Shown: piece after piece, positions 34,301-42,947 of the stretch
Layout of the letters: each line of letters starts with the position of its first letter
How positions within the stretch are numbered: the first letter of the stretch is position 1
Source of the DNA: CAYHHI01 sp964356335
GTDB lineage: Bacteria > Arandabacterota > Arandabacteria > Arandabacterales > Arandabacteraceae
DNA: 64,000 nucleotides
NCBI GenBank assembly: GCA_964356335.1
Contig: CAYHHI010000009.1
Location: forward strand, 1 to 64,000
Direction of reading: 5' to 3'
Notes under the pieces: generated by a model
Database searches by the model: none
Seen by the model: only the letters and a program-made list of their open reading frames with translations
What the model was told of the DNA's origin: nothing
Position numbers and translations under genes: made by a program

Positions 34301-36433
34301 GTCATAACTCCCGCAGATCAGGTAAGGGTGGAGAGAGGCTATGTCTATTATCGGGCCAGAGGTGGCCCCGGCGCATTCCCAGACAGTATTCCCATTTCAA
34401 GGTTGGAAGAGGAGTTCATAAGCGTGATTCCCGGGGAAGGCGTGACGGAGGCCGGGCTGGAATACTATGTCAAGGTTGAGAATAGCGGGATATTTGCCAC
34501 AGATCCACCTGGGGCACCAGAGGATTCTGTATTCTATCAGGCAGTTACTTCTCCTGATCTGATTGCCTCGACACCTCAGACCAACTCAGGTAATGACTTC
34601 CTGGAAGGCAGAGAGATCAATGTCTTTGTCTCCCTACCCAACGGAGCAGGATTCACTGAAGGAACGCTGTACTTTCGGCGGGGTGGCGAAACTGCTTATC
34701 ATGCCTCCCCTGTGCAACGCGCCGATCCACTCCCTGTGGGGGTGATCACCGATAGCCTTGTTGGCCCCAGGGGGCTTGAGTACTGGGTTGCGGTTCGCAC
34801 GCTTACGAGGACATTGACCGATCCTCGAGATCGCCCGGAGGCATATCCACACGTAATCCGAGTGACCGTGCGTGATCTGGTGGAGGACGACACACATCCC
34901 GCCAGCGCATATCGTATGATAACGGTTCCGCTGGACTTCGGGGCAGACTTCACTGGTACTCTCGAAGCGCTCTTATCTGATCAAGAGGCATTCGGGCCCT
35001 ATGATCCTGTCAAGTGGCGGGCATTCCGCTATGTGCCGCAGTCGGGTGAGTATGCGGAGTTATCTGATCAGGACTCCGAGGAATTCGTGCCGCGCCCGGG
35101 GAGAGCATATTGGCTGATTTCTCGGAGTGAGAACTGGATTAGTACGGCCCCGGTGAAGGGCTATTCGGCACCTACGGACCATCCCTACGAAGTGGTTCTG
35201 GAGCCGGGGTGGAATCAGATTGGGAATCCATTTGTGTTTCCTGTGGCATGGGATTCCATCCTTGTGGACACTCTGATAATGGCAGAGGCAGAGGGCGTGG
35301 TAGTGGAGCCCGCTGTCAGGTGGGATATCAGTGAGGGATACCAATATGGGGTAGAGGTACTGGAGCCGTTTGAGGGCTACTGGGTGAAGAACCTGGGAGA
35401 CTCGAATGTTGTGCTGAGGATTCCTCCGAGGGAGGCAGCCGGAAGCGCTGCCCAGAGCGGGCCGGCAGTTCTGGCCACGGGGCCGGTGGGTTCGGTGGTC
35501 TCTGGCGGGGCAGCGGTGGGTACTTGGGTGGCTCTTGGTTCATCGGGAAGTCCCACATCTTCGATGAGGTCCAGTTCTGCGGCGCCAGCTGATGGGTGGC
35601 GCATCGAGATACGGGCTTCTAGCTGCGGTGCAGTTGACTTCGCCAATTTTGTGGGTGTCAGTGGCGGTGGCCAGACCGGCTGGGACAGGCACGATCGCTC
35701 GGAGCCACCGATGAGTCCTGGTAAGTCCCTGTCCCTGTATTTTCCGCATATGGGTTGGGAGAAGCACGCGGGGCGCTACGCCTCCGATATTCGGGGGGAC
35801 AACGAAGCTTTAGCTCGGGCACTCACTGCTTATGATTTGGAGCACCATTTGTCTCAGGGAGATCTCTGGGGACATGCCTGGCGGTTTGATGTGGCCAAGA
35901 GCTTTTCTGAAGAGGGAGTTGGAGATGAGGTAGATCTTGAGTTTCTTGGAATCGAGGGGGTTCCGGTAGAGGCGAGCGTGTACCTGATAGATCGGCAACT
36001 CGGGAGGTTGGTGGATCTTCGGATGGAGAATCACGTAGGCTTCTATTCTGGCAATAGGGAGATCTCTTCAGAGGAGGAGGCCCGCTTCATCCTGCTTGTG
36101 GGCAGTAAGGAGTTCGTTGATACCTACGAAGGCGAGTTCCCCGACCTGCCGGTCGAGACAGTGCTCCGCCAGAACCGTCCCAATCCCTTCGTCTCTTCGA
36201 CCATAATTCGATACGAGATCGCGCAGGGTGGTAACGTGAGCCTGAGGATATATGATGCCAGCGGGGCCCTGGTGCGGGTCCTCTACGATGGTTACTGCGA
36301 GCCAGGACGATATGAGACGGCCTGGAATGGGGAAAATGAACGTGGGCGGAGAGCGGCGACCGGCATTTATTTCTGCCAGATGGCGACGCCTACCGGTTTC
36401 AGGAGTGCCTGCAAGATGTTGCTGATGAAGTGA
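31331..36433 (+). CDS. Giant exported protein with 14 FG-GAP/VCBS repeats
   Basis: 1700 residues from ATG 31331; GTG 31298 and ATG 31343 are alternatives, and all lead into a hydrophobic signal segment ending near SQAAG. Residues about 45-735 hold 14 repeats of roughly 48 residues, each with a calcium-loop motif like GDVDGDGDLDLVCGN, a FG-GAP/VCBS beta-propeller arrangement. A HYDIN-type Ig domain follows near 865-970, then a pair of further beta domains, the shared module (PGWNQIGNPF, VAWDSILVDTL, GYWVKNLGDSNVVLRIPP), and a FlgD-like tail with QNRPNPF. Probably a calcium-stabilised surface adhesin or scaffold. The module is nearly identical in DNA to that of the next gene. Confidence 0.8.
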   Translation: MLQRMQRLSEILLGLGSSPAVHVCSCIFVMTTFGILSQAAGEIFSTTPVWSSETISLTMSVAVGDVDGDGDLDLVCGNRGGPIALYLGENGILSVNPAWTSDTARFTESIALGDIDGDGKLDLVCGNYGQPVTLYLGQGGVFSDHPAWSSAEAWYTKSVALGDVDGDGDLDLVCGNLGQRNTVYRNEDGALSPGPVWSSRTAGLTASVVLGDVDGDGDLDLVCGNNNQPNQVYLNEGGIFSADAAWSSDTVGYTTSMALGDVDGDGDLDLVCGYSYGRKDALYLNEGGVFSQNPAWSSGSAWHTMSVSLGDVDADGDLDLMCGNRGESNMLYLNEGGVLSEEPSWLSNTAEETHCVAFGDLDGDGAIDLVCGNSARKSTLYLNESAPFSVDPTFVLGDVNGAQSVALADVDGDGDLDLACGNYNRKSKIYLNEGGAFSKNPAWLSDAPWPTMSIVLGDVDGNDTLDVVCGNSGQATMLYLNLSSEPAWRADSAYDTWSVALGEVNGDGAPDLVCGNYYESKTLYLNHGGTFSPESSWTPGASEGTMGVTLGDVNGDGALDLVCANHSWNDDQPNSIYLNDCGTFPSEPSYLVGPTAGNTSVALGDVYGDGDLDLVCGNHDQSSTLYLNQGDRFSPSPAWSSPSNDGTESIALGDVDGDGDLDLVCGNSHFVGCRNTLYLGERGVFSENPVWRSAANGARSVALGDVDGDGDLDLVFGNAADPNTIYMGIRNPPFKGDAPAPRNQLPNNSAYLRGVTAEPSSKNLYRIDLTVIDVESDPVRIVPEYQFEGAPWHRAEIMGSTWNVGPLASSPLGVQHQFYWDVSTLSFDRRDVILRLRVISNPMRVGLIQRVPSYNLEVGRIDVRRAVIGTSADELAFPTVTVGDTVALHITVSNRGNDTLTVGSIDLPSTEMRTNEKPPFAVNPGDSVRLTVFLEPRDSLEVHGAMTIESNDPITPITAIGVHTDIRALQAKARLLTASPELPLGEAVTVVITPADQVRVERGYVYYRARGGPGAFPDSIPISRLEEEFISVIPGEGVTEAGLEYYVKVENSGIFATDPPGAPEDSVFYQAVTSPDLIASTPQTNSGNDFLEGREINVFVSLPNGAGFTEGTLYFRRGGETAYHASPVQRADPLPVGVITDSLVGPRGLEYWVAVRTLTRTLTDPRDRPEAYPHVIRVTVRDLVEDDTHPASAYRMITVPLDFGADFTGTLEALLSDQEAFGPYDPVKWRAFRYVPQSGEYAELSDQDSEEFVPRPGRAYWLISRSENWISTAPVKGYSAPTDHPYEVVLEPGWNQIGNPFVFPVAWDSILVDTLIMAEAEGVVVEPAVRWDISEGYQYGVEVLEPFEGYWVKNLGDSNVVLRIPPREAAGSAAQSGPAVLATGPVGSVVSGGAAVGTWVALGSSGSPTSSMRSSSAAPADGWRIEIRASSCGAVDFANFVGVSGGGQTGWDRHDRSEPPMSPGKSLSLYFPHMGWEKHAGRYASDIRGDNEALARALTAYDLEHHLSQGDLWGHAWRFDVAKSFSEEGVGDEVDLEFLGIEGVPVEASVYLIDRQLGRLVDLRMENHVGFYSGNREISSEEEARFILLVGSKEFVDTYEGEFPDLPVETVLRQNRPNPFVSSTIIRYEIAQGGNVSLRIYDASGALVRVLYDGYCEPGRYETAWNGENERGRRAATGIYFCQMATPTGFRSACKMLLMK
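31500..33500 (+). repeat. Tandem FG-GAP-coding repeats, 14 units
   Basis: About 14 diverged units of roughly 145 bases, each centred on a GATGTGGATGGNGATGGNGATCTCGAT-like core. The units vary in sequence and slightly in length. They encode the calcium-loop repeats of the 31331-36433 protein. Confidence 0.8.
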
Positions 36434-36478
36434 AATGCTACAGTGCACCCTACTGACGCACATAGTTAGGTCGGGGCC

Positions 36479-39400
36479 ATGGGGGTGTGGATTTTGAGTC
36501 CTGTTAGACCTTTGATTGTTGGGAGATCCGGACCCAACTCTCTTGCGGTTCTCGGCATACTGATTAATCTGGTATTCCTATCGGCTGGCGCCGCCCATTC
36601 GAATGAGATCGTATTTACGGAGGGCTGGGAATTAGGAATAAGTAACTGGCAAGTTACACTGGGTGTATGGCAGGTTGGCACCCCGACGTATTTATGGGGT
36701 GGGCCGGGGGTTGCTTACGAGGGTGCGAATTGTGCTGGGACGGGACTGTCGGGAGACTACCCCAACAATGCAGATACCCGGCTTGTCAGCTGGCCGGTAG
36801 AGTTGACAAGGAGTTCTCTTGATGATCGGATTCTACTCAGTTTTTACCATTGGTATTACTTCGTTCGAGGATACGAGGGGCAGCCAGGGGATCATGGTGA
36901 GGTACAGATTCGTGTCAATGGAGGAAGCTGGCAGACGGTTTCAGACTTGTTTGGGGGGGAGTCACGTGCGTGGACACGGTATGTGGTGGACTTGAGTGAG
37001 TATGTAGGTTCCACGATAGAGATAGGTTTTCATTTTACTTCGGATGCCATGTACGGTGGGGCTGGCTGGTACGTCGACAATGTGGCTATTGAGAGTGGGC
37101 AGTTTGTGTTTCGAAACCCCGAGACATTTGAGTATGGGATAGGCAGTTGGTTTGCAGATGTTGGCGTATGGCAGGTTGGCACCCCGACGTATTTATGGGG
37201 TGGGCCGGGGGTTGCTTACGAGGGTGCGAATTGTGCTGGGACGGGACTGTCGGGAGACTACCCCAACAATGCAGATACCCGGCTTGTCAGCTGGCCGGTA
37301 GAGTTGACAAGGAGTTCTCTTGATGATCGGATTCTACTCAGTTTTTACCATTGGTATTACTTCGTTCGAGGATACGAGGGGCAGCCAGGGGATCATGGTG
37401 AGGTACAGATTCGTGTCAATGGAGGAAGCTGGCAGACGGTTTCAGACTTGTTTGGGGGGGAGTCACGTGCGTGGACACGGTATGTGGTGGACTTGAGTGA
37501 GTATGTAGGTTCCACGATAGAGATAGGTTTTCATTTTACTTCGGATGCCATGTACGGTGGGGCTGGCTGGTACGTCGACCAAGTTCTTATTCAGGGTATA
37601 GGCGGCCCGTTCCGCATGAGCGCCGACTTTGCCAGAGCTACAATTGGAGATACTCTGTCAACGTCGATTTCGATTCACAATTTCGGCAGTTCGCCTCGCA
37701 TTCCGAACAGGTGTACATCGTCCTCGGGAGCATTCTTCCTTAGCGCTGCCTTTGAAGACAGTATGGAGCAAGGCCTGATCACGATTCCTCCCCATGCCGC
37801 AATATCAACGGATCTTCTGTTTAATCCCATGGTGAGTGGGGCGCATGTAGGCAAGATGACATTGTCAGGCCTGAATCCGGACGATAGTGTGGCGGTTGTA
37901 GATGTCAGTGGAAGTGCTAGGGACATTGGATTCAGCGTACTTACGGCGTCTCTATATCCGGGGAGTATCCTGGAAGAAGGGCACGATGTTATTGTACCCC
38001 TTGAGATGGCCGATTCAGTCGAAGTGGATTCGCTGATTGTGCAGTATGCGCCCGGCGGCTCGAACGCACATGAGAGTGCGAGAGCCACGTTAGTACAAGA
38101 TGATGTAATGAATGATAGTTATCTCGGATTGATTCCAGGCACAGCTGCCGGCCCTCGTGGCCTGCAGTTCTTCGTGACAGCTTTCAATGGCTCAGCGACC
38201 AAGACAATTCTGTCGCACCGTGATCCAGTACGTTTTCGAGTCACGATTCCCGACCTTCAGTTTGACCACGCGCAACCGGCTGGCAAATACAAGATGGTGT
38301 CGGCTCCGATAGAGTTACCGAACAATACGATTGCGGGGGTGCTTGTTGATGATCTGGGAGGGGTCGACCCACGGATCTGGCGAATGTTCGCGTACGAGTC
38401 GCTGCGATCCCAATACTCCGAGACACCCAATGACAGTATCTTCTCTGTCGAGTTAGGACGAGCCTATTGGTTGATTTCAGGGGATGGAGTACTCATTGAC
38501 ACGGGACCGGGGCAGGGATTATCAACGCCTACCGATAGCGCATTCGCTCTTATCCTGGCACCTGGCTGGAACATGATCGGGAATCCATTCGATTTTCCCG
38601 TGGCATGGGATTCCATCCTTGTGGACACTCTGGCAACGGCAGAGGCGGAAGGGGTGGTAGTGGAGCCGCCGGTAGGGTGGGATATTAGTGAGGGATACCA
38701 ATACGGGGTGGAAATACTGGAGCCGTTTGAGGGTTACTGGGTTAAGAACTTGGGAGACTCGAATGTTGTTCTGAGGATTCCTCCGAGGGAGGCAGCCGGA
38801 AGTGCTGCCCAGAACGGGCCGCCAGTTCTGGCCATGGGGCCGGTGGATTCGGTGGTCTCTGGCGGGACGGCGTGTACTTGGGTCGCTCTTGGGTCATCGG
38901 GAAGTCCCATATCTTCGATGAGGTCCAGTTGTGCGGCGCCGGCTGATGGGTGGCGAGTCGAGATAAGGGCTTCCAGTTGCGGTGCAGTTGATTTCACCAA
39001 CTTTGTGGGTGTCAGTGGCGGCGGCCAGACCGGCTGGGACAGGTACGATCGGTCGGAGCCACCGATGAGCCCTGGCAAGTCCCTGTCCCTGTATTTTCCG
39101 CATCCGGACTGGGCGAAACATGCGGGCAACTACTCGTGTGACACCCGTGGTGGATACGAGAGATTAGAGACCGGCACGTTCAATCTCGCGGGATCTGATG
39201 AGCGGTATGAGACGGAGCATGAGCAATTGGCCGCGGGAGAACTGAAAGTGATGGAGTGGGGAAAGGAGATATGGGGCCAGGTGTGGCGTTTTGACGTGGC
39301 TAAGAATTTCCGTGAGGCTGACGTGGATGAAGTCGGGCTTGAGTTTGTAGGGGTGGAGAGTGTGCCCGCGGGGGCAGAAGGATACCTTGTGGATCGCGTC

Positions 39401-39835
39401 CTTGGGAGATTGGTAGATCTTAGGAAGGAGGCTCGGTATTGCTTCCATTTGGGTGACCGGGCAGTTGTGTCAGCAGATGAAGAGCCGCGATTCGCGTTGG
39501 TGGTTGGGAGCGATGAGTTCATTGATGAACATGGGGACGAGTTGCCAAAATTGCCGTCTGATACTATGCTGCGGTCAAGTTATCCGAATCCGTTTAGAGC
39601 GACGACTCTGATCCGGTATGACATTGCGCGTGCGGGGCGCGTCAGATTGAGCGTTTATGACGTGAAAGGGGAGTTGGTAAGTGTTCTGTGTGATGAAGAC
39701 ACTGAGCCCGGACGTTATGAAGTCTGCTGGAATAGCACGAACATGAAAGGGCAGAGTGTTGCCGCGGGTATCTACTTCGCCAGGCTTGATGCGTCGGCTC
39801 GCGTTCTTCAGCGCAAGCTGCTGCTCGTGAAGTGA
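36479..39835 (+). CDS. Giant exported protein with exactly duplicated jelly-roll domain
   Basis: 1118 residues; ATG 36479, with a signal peptide whose core is LAVLGILINLVFLSAG. Two MAM/immune-inhibitor-A-like jelly-roll domains (about 60-210 and 228-380) share 138 identical residues, because the DNA is an exact 414-base duplication. A degenerate HYDIN-type Ig domain follows, then the module shared with the two preceding genes (PGWNMIGNPF, VAWDSILVDTL, RSEPPMSPGKSLSLYF) and a FlgD-like tail with SSYPNPFRATTLIRYDI. Likely exported and surface-associated. The jelly-roll type is often carbohydrate- or protein-binding in other exported proteins, but no ligand can be named here. Confidence 0.77.
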   Translation: MGVWILSPVRPLIVGRSGPNSLAVLGILINLVFLSAGAAHSNEIVFTEGWELGISNWQVTLGVWQVGTPTYLWGGPGVAYEGANCAGTGLSGDYPNNADTRLVSWPVELTRSSLDDRILLSFYHWYYFVRGYEGQPGDHGEVQIRVNGGSWQTVSDLFGGESRAWTRYVVDLSEYVGSTIEIGFHFTSDAMYGGAGWYVDNVAIESGQFVFRNPETFEYGIGSWFADVGVWQVGTPTYLWGGPGVAYEGANCAGTGLSGDYPNNADTRLVSWPVELTRSSLDDRILLSFYHWYYFVRGYEGQPGDHGEVQIRVNGGSWQTVSDLFGGESRAWTRYVVDLSEYVGSTIEIGFHFTSDAMYGGAGWYVDQVLIQGIGGPFRMSADFARATIGDTLSTSISIHNFGSSPRIPNRCTSSSGAFFLSAAFEDSMEQGLITIPPHAAISTDLLFNPMVSGAHVGKMTLSGLNPDDSVAVVDVSGSARDIGFSVLTASLYPGSILEEGHDVIVPLEMADSVEVDSLIVQYAPGGSNAHESARATLVQDDVMNDSYLGLIPGTAAGPRGLQFFVTAFNGSATKTILSHRDPVRFRVTIPDLQFDHAQPAGKYKMVSAPIELPNNTIAGVLVDDLGGVDPRIWRMFAYESLRSQYSETPNDSIFSVELGRAYWLISGDGVLIDTGPGQGLSTPTDSAFALILAPGWNMIGNPFDFPVAWDSILVDTLATAEAEGVVVEPPVGWDISEGYQYGVEILEPFEGYWVKNLGDSNVVLRIPPREAAGSAAQNGPPVLAMGPVDSVVSGGTACTWVALGSSGSPISSMRSSCAAPADGWRVEIRASSCGAVDFTNFVGVSGGGQTGWDRYDRSEPPMSPGKSLSLYFPHPDWAKHAGNYSCDTRGGYERLETGTFNLAGSDERYETEHEQLAAGELKVMEWGKEIWGQVWRFDVAKNFREADVDEVGLEFVGVESVPAGAEGYLVDRVLGRLVDLRKEARYCFHLGDRAVVSADEEPRFALVVGSDEFIDEHGDELPKLPSDTMLRSSYPNPFRATTLIRYDIARAGRVRLSVYDVKGELVSVLCDEDTEPGRYEVCWNSTNMKGQSVAAGIYFARLDASARVLQRKLLLVK
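36665..37078 (+). repeat. Exact 414-bp direct repeat, copy 1
   Basis: I compared the two copies base by base across the rows and found no difference. The offset between copies is 501 bases (167 codons), so the frame is kept. Each copy encodes one jelly-roll domain of the 36479-39835 protein. Confidence 0.9.
37166..37579 (+). repeat. Exact 414-bp direct repeat, copy 2
   Basis: The second copy of the repeat at 36665-37078. An 87-base unique spacer separates the copies. Sequence identity stops sharply after the GTCGAC at each end. Confidence 0.9.
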
Positions 39836-39884
39836 GAGCCTTGATGTTGCGCCCGGCGTAATACACTAGACCACAGAATCTAAC

Positions 39885-42470
39885 CTACTTAGCTACCTGA
39901 GCATCGATCACTATATCCATGTCATCGAGAGGTAACATCGGCATCGGTTCGCCGTTGTGCTCGAGGCGGAATCTCAGGTGTTCGATGACCGGATCGGTCT
40001 GGTATTGTGAGACTGGCGATCCCGTTGTACCTCGAGATCCAAACAGCAGTCTGCCCAATGGCCCTCTGTTTGCCAGGCTCCTGAAACTGATCAGGCTGGG
40101 CATGAACACGTTGAAGTTGAAGAGCTCCGGCCGCGGCAGCTCGACTATCTTCACTTCCTTGTCGCGGGCGATACCTGCCTTTTCCTTTGCGAGCATGATG
40201 GCGGTCTCGAGCCCGCCCAAGACATCGACCAGGCCATTTGCCTTGCCGTCCACACCCGGCCAGGCTCGCCCCTGCCCAATCTTGTCAACCTCTTCGTATT
40301 TCATCTTGCGGCCTGACGCCACCCTTGTGACGAAGTCTTTGTAGAAGGACTTTATTAGGTTCTCTACCAAGGTGAGTTCCTGATCATTGAGATTGCGATC
40401 GGGCACGCCGGCGCCGATGAATGGCAACCTCATCCCGAAGCCCAGGTCGGCGTGATCACCGACCTTGACGTAGTCGGTCGTCATGCCGAGCTTCTCCTTG
40501 AGCCCAGCGTTATAGAGCCAGCCGCCGACCGCGCCAATCGAGCCCGTGATGGTCTGAGGCGCGGCGACGATGGCATCGCCGTACATCGAAAGCCAGTAAC
40601 CTCCCGAGGCGGCAACCGCACCCTGCGAGACGATGACGGGTTTCTTCTCGCTGCACTTCTTTAGAGCCTCGGCTATTATGTCTGAGGCTGTGCCATCACC
40701 ACCCGGTGAATCAACGCGAAGGACGACGGCCTTTATTCGGGGATTCTTGGTCACTGCCTCGACGTCCTTGACAAGCGATCGCGCCTTGATCCCCATGTCC
40801 ATGGCGCATTCCCCAATGGCATAGATCACTGCGATCTGTGGGCGGTCTCCCCAGTGATCGGCACGCGCGACTCCATAGCCCTCAAGCGAGCCTGCGGACA
40901 GCGCGAGCATGTCGGGCATCGCCATCCTCTTCTCTTTGCCTTCAAGCGCCTTGACCACATCTTCGAAGGCGTCAGCACGGGCGAGGGTGTCAACCAGCCC
41001 CAGGGCGAGAGCCTCCTCGGGAAGCAAGATCAACTGTTCGTTTACGAGACGATCGAACTCCACTCCTGAGATGCTGCGGGATGCGCAGATCTCGCTCTTG
41101 GCGACGTGGTAGTATTCATCAACCAGGCGCTGGCGCTGCTCCCTGTCGGCTTCCGACATGCCGTCGCGGGAGAGTGCCTCGTCGGCCGATTTGTATGTGA
41201 AAAAGCGCCACTCGTCGTATGCGAGGCCTACCTTTGCGAGCGCGCCCTTGAGATAGGTGCGGCCCATCAGGAACCCCTCGAAGGTGATGATTCCTGTCGG
41301 ATCGAACACGATCCTATCGGCGATGGAAGCGAAGTGGTAAGCATCGATACCCCCGCGATCTAGGTAGATCACCACGTGTTTGCCGGTTGACTTGAAGTCA
41401 CGCAGTTTCTCGCGGATCTCCCAGGCCATCTCGCGGCTCACATCCATGCCGGACATATTGATCGCGATCCCACCGACGCGGGTGTCGGCCTTGGCTGCTT
41501 CGATCATCGACAGGAGGTCTGCAAGTGTCTGCGAATCGTCGAACATGCGGTAGCGCTGGTACTTGACTGGCCCAAAGAGATCGAGCTCAAGGTACTTTCG
41601 CCCGGGCATTATGTTGGTGTCGAGGAGGTTGTGATTGTACGCACCGAGGCGGACACGATAGGTGTTATAGGCGCGATGCTGATTGTTATCGTAGTGCGCC
41701 TGGGTCGCCAGGCCCATGCGGCCGAGATCGAGACTCACGCCGGCCGTGATGCCATGCACGTCATCCGTGCCGAAGTAGCGGGTCGTGATTTGAACGCCCG
41801 GTAGCACCTTGACTGCGGCGCCGGCGCTCCAACTAGCGTCCTTCAAGGCCTGGTCCTTCTGGATGGCGTAGTCTCCGAAAAGTGTGAGGATGTCACTGCG
41901 GAGGGGACGGACGCCGATGTCCGCGACGCCCTCTTTGGCACTGGCTTCAGTAGCAGTTCGTCCCGAAAGACCGAGCGATAGGTAGGGGGCAGGCCTCACC
42001 AGCGTGCCCAGGCCGATCGTCTTGCCCCGCTTGAAGGCATCAGTATTGCCGCCAGACCAGCCGTAGCTCACGCCGAGACTGCTCCTTCTGCCGCCGAGTG
42101 CAAGCGAGAGATGGTAATCTGTGATCTTGCCGGTCGGGGTCTCCTCGTGGATGGCTCCAAAGCCGAGGTTGGGTAGCGCGGCAAAGGCACCCCACCTGTC
42201 GATATCGCCCGAGGTGGGCCCCGGCGTTTTGGAGATTGAGCCCCGCCACGCGAAGAGCAAGTCGGGCTCGGTGACGTAAGTCAGCGTGGCAGGATTCGTG
42301 AAACCATACCCCTCCCAACCGACGGCCCCCGGCGGCGTCAGCATGAAGTCCGTTTCAGAATGGTACGCAGGCATCTGTGTATCGGCGCGGGGACTGCTGC
42401 CGATGGAGAGTGATACCACAAGTGCGGATGCGAGTATGACGCAGCCAAGGTTGCTTCTGATGAATTTCAC
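39885..42470 (-). CDS. Fusion of beta-barrel-like domain and SppA (S49) peptidase
   Basis: 861 residues. The GTG at 42470 is chosen because AGGAGG lies 8 bases upstream and the product opens with a signal peptide; longer in-frame starts add an unrelated leader. Residues about 35-290 have alternating hydrophobic/polar strands rich in Gly and aromatic residues (LGVSYGWSGG, LSLGLSGR, VQITTRYFG), like a small outer-membrane barrel. Two S49 halves follow. The SppA catalytic dyad is in place: Lys427 in TYKSADE and Ser622 in AASGGYW, 195 apart, compared with about 200 in E. coli SppA. SppA normally degrades cleaved signal peptides at the inner membrane; the barrel suggests a different location. Transcribed divergently from the gene at 42948. 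Confidence 0.85.
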   Translation of the reverse strand: MKFIRSNLGCVILASALVVSLSIGSSPRADTQMPAYHSETDFMLTPPGAVGWEGYGFTNPATLTYVTEPDLLFAWRGSISKTPGPTSGDIDRWGAFAALPNLGFGAIHEETPTGKITDYHLSLALGGRRSSLGVSYGWSGGNTDAFKRGKTIGLGTLVRPAPYLSLGLSGRTATEASAKEGVADIGVRPLRSDILTLFGDYAIQKDQALKDASWSAGAAVKVLPGVQITTRYFGTDDVHGITAGVSLDLGRMGLATQAHYDNNQHRAYNTYRVRLGAYNHNLLDTNIMPGRKYLELDLFGPVKYQRYRMFDDSQTLADLLSMIEAAKADTRVGGIAINMSGMDVSREMAWEIREKLRDFKSTGKHVVIYLDRGGIDAYHFASIADRIVFDPTGIITFEGFLMGRTYLKGALAKVGLAYDEWRFFTYKSADEALSRDGMSEADREQRQRLVDEYYHVAKSEICASRSISGVEFDRLVNEQLILLPEEALALGLVDTLARADAFEDVVKALEGKEKRMAMPDMLALSAGSLEGYGVARADHWGDRPQIAVIYAIGECAMDMGIKARSLVKDVEAVTKNPRIKAVVLRVDSPGGDGTASDIIAEALKKCSEKKPVIVSQGAVAASGGYWLSMYGDAIVAAPQTITGSIGAVGGWLYNAGLKEKLGMTTDYVKVGDHADLGFGMRLPFIGAGVPDRNLNDQELTLVENLIKSFYKDFVTRVASGRKMKYEEVDKIGQGRAWPGVDGKANGLVDVLGGLETAIMLAKEKAGIARDKEVKIVELPRPELFNFNVFMPSLISFRSLANRGPLGRLLFGSRGTTGSPVSQYQTDPVIEHLRFRLEHNGEPMPMLPLDDMDIVIDAQVAK

Positions 42471-42657
42471 TTCTCTGTCCTCCTGTCGAGTGTCGTCACA
42501 TGCTTGGGGCCGAGACCGGATCCACAGATCATTGGTCCTGCCAGCGCCTCCCTCAGCCGACACGCACCTCATTACATCTGAGGCAATCCGGGTTACCGGC
42601 ATGATTACCCGTCCTGAGCGGTCGCAAAGGTCGTGCCATCCGGCCATGTAAGCGGGC

Positions 42658-42687
42658 ATGATATCCGATCCCCTCTTCACTTGTCCA
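42658..42687 (-). promoter_or_regulatory. Candidate promoter of barrel-SppA gene
   Basis: On the minus strand TGGACA (42687-42682) and TATCAT (42663-42658) are 18 bases apart, each one base off consensus. It would give a leader of about 180 bases before the GTG at 42470. Confidence 0.4.
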
Positions 42688-42689
42688 AC

Positions 42690-42701
42690 CGTTTGCAAAC
42701 G
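42690..42701. promoter_or_regulatory. 12-bp palindrome, candidate operator
   Basis: CGTTTGCAAACG is a perfect palindrome lying two bases beyond the -35 of the candidate minus-strand promoter, in the divergent region between the SppA-fusion gene and the epimerase gene. A regulator binding here could act on one or both. Confidence 0.35.
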
Positions 42702-42861
42702 CACCACCTAGCACTGTGGTTGGGGAAGGCAGAGCGAAAGGCCCGATCTCTCGCTGGCCTGCCTTCCTTTCCGGTGTGTAAGTTTGACACACAAGTGTGG
42801 GACTACGTCATACCTATTCCACACCGAACGGATGATCCTCCAACTGCAGCATTCAAATTGA

Positions 42862-42890
42862 TTGATCTTATGGACCGCACCTGTTATAAG
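42862..42890 (+). promoter_or_regulatory. Candidate promoter of epimerase/Tdh-like gene
   Basis: TTGATC at 42862-42867 and TATAAG at 42885-42890 with a 17-base spacer, about 58 bases before the ATG at 42948. Confidence 0.55.
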
Positions 42891-42947
42891 GTATGGATTG
42901 AGTTTCCCAGCCATTCACTTCGAGATCAAATGTATGGGGGTATGCAC

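Noticed and set aside
36665..37579. Insertion-sequence explanation for the exact repeat
   Set aside because: The repeat is wholly in frame, encodes a protein domain, has no terminal inverted repeats and no transposase.
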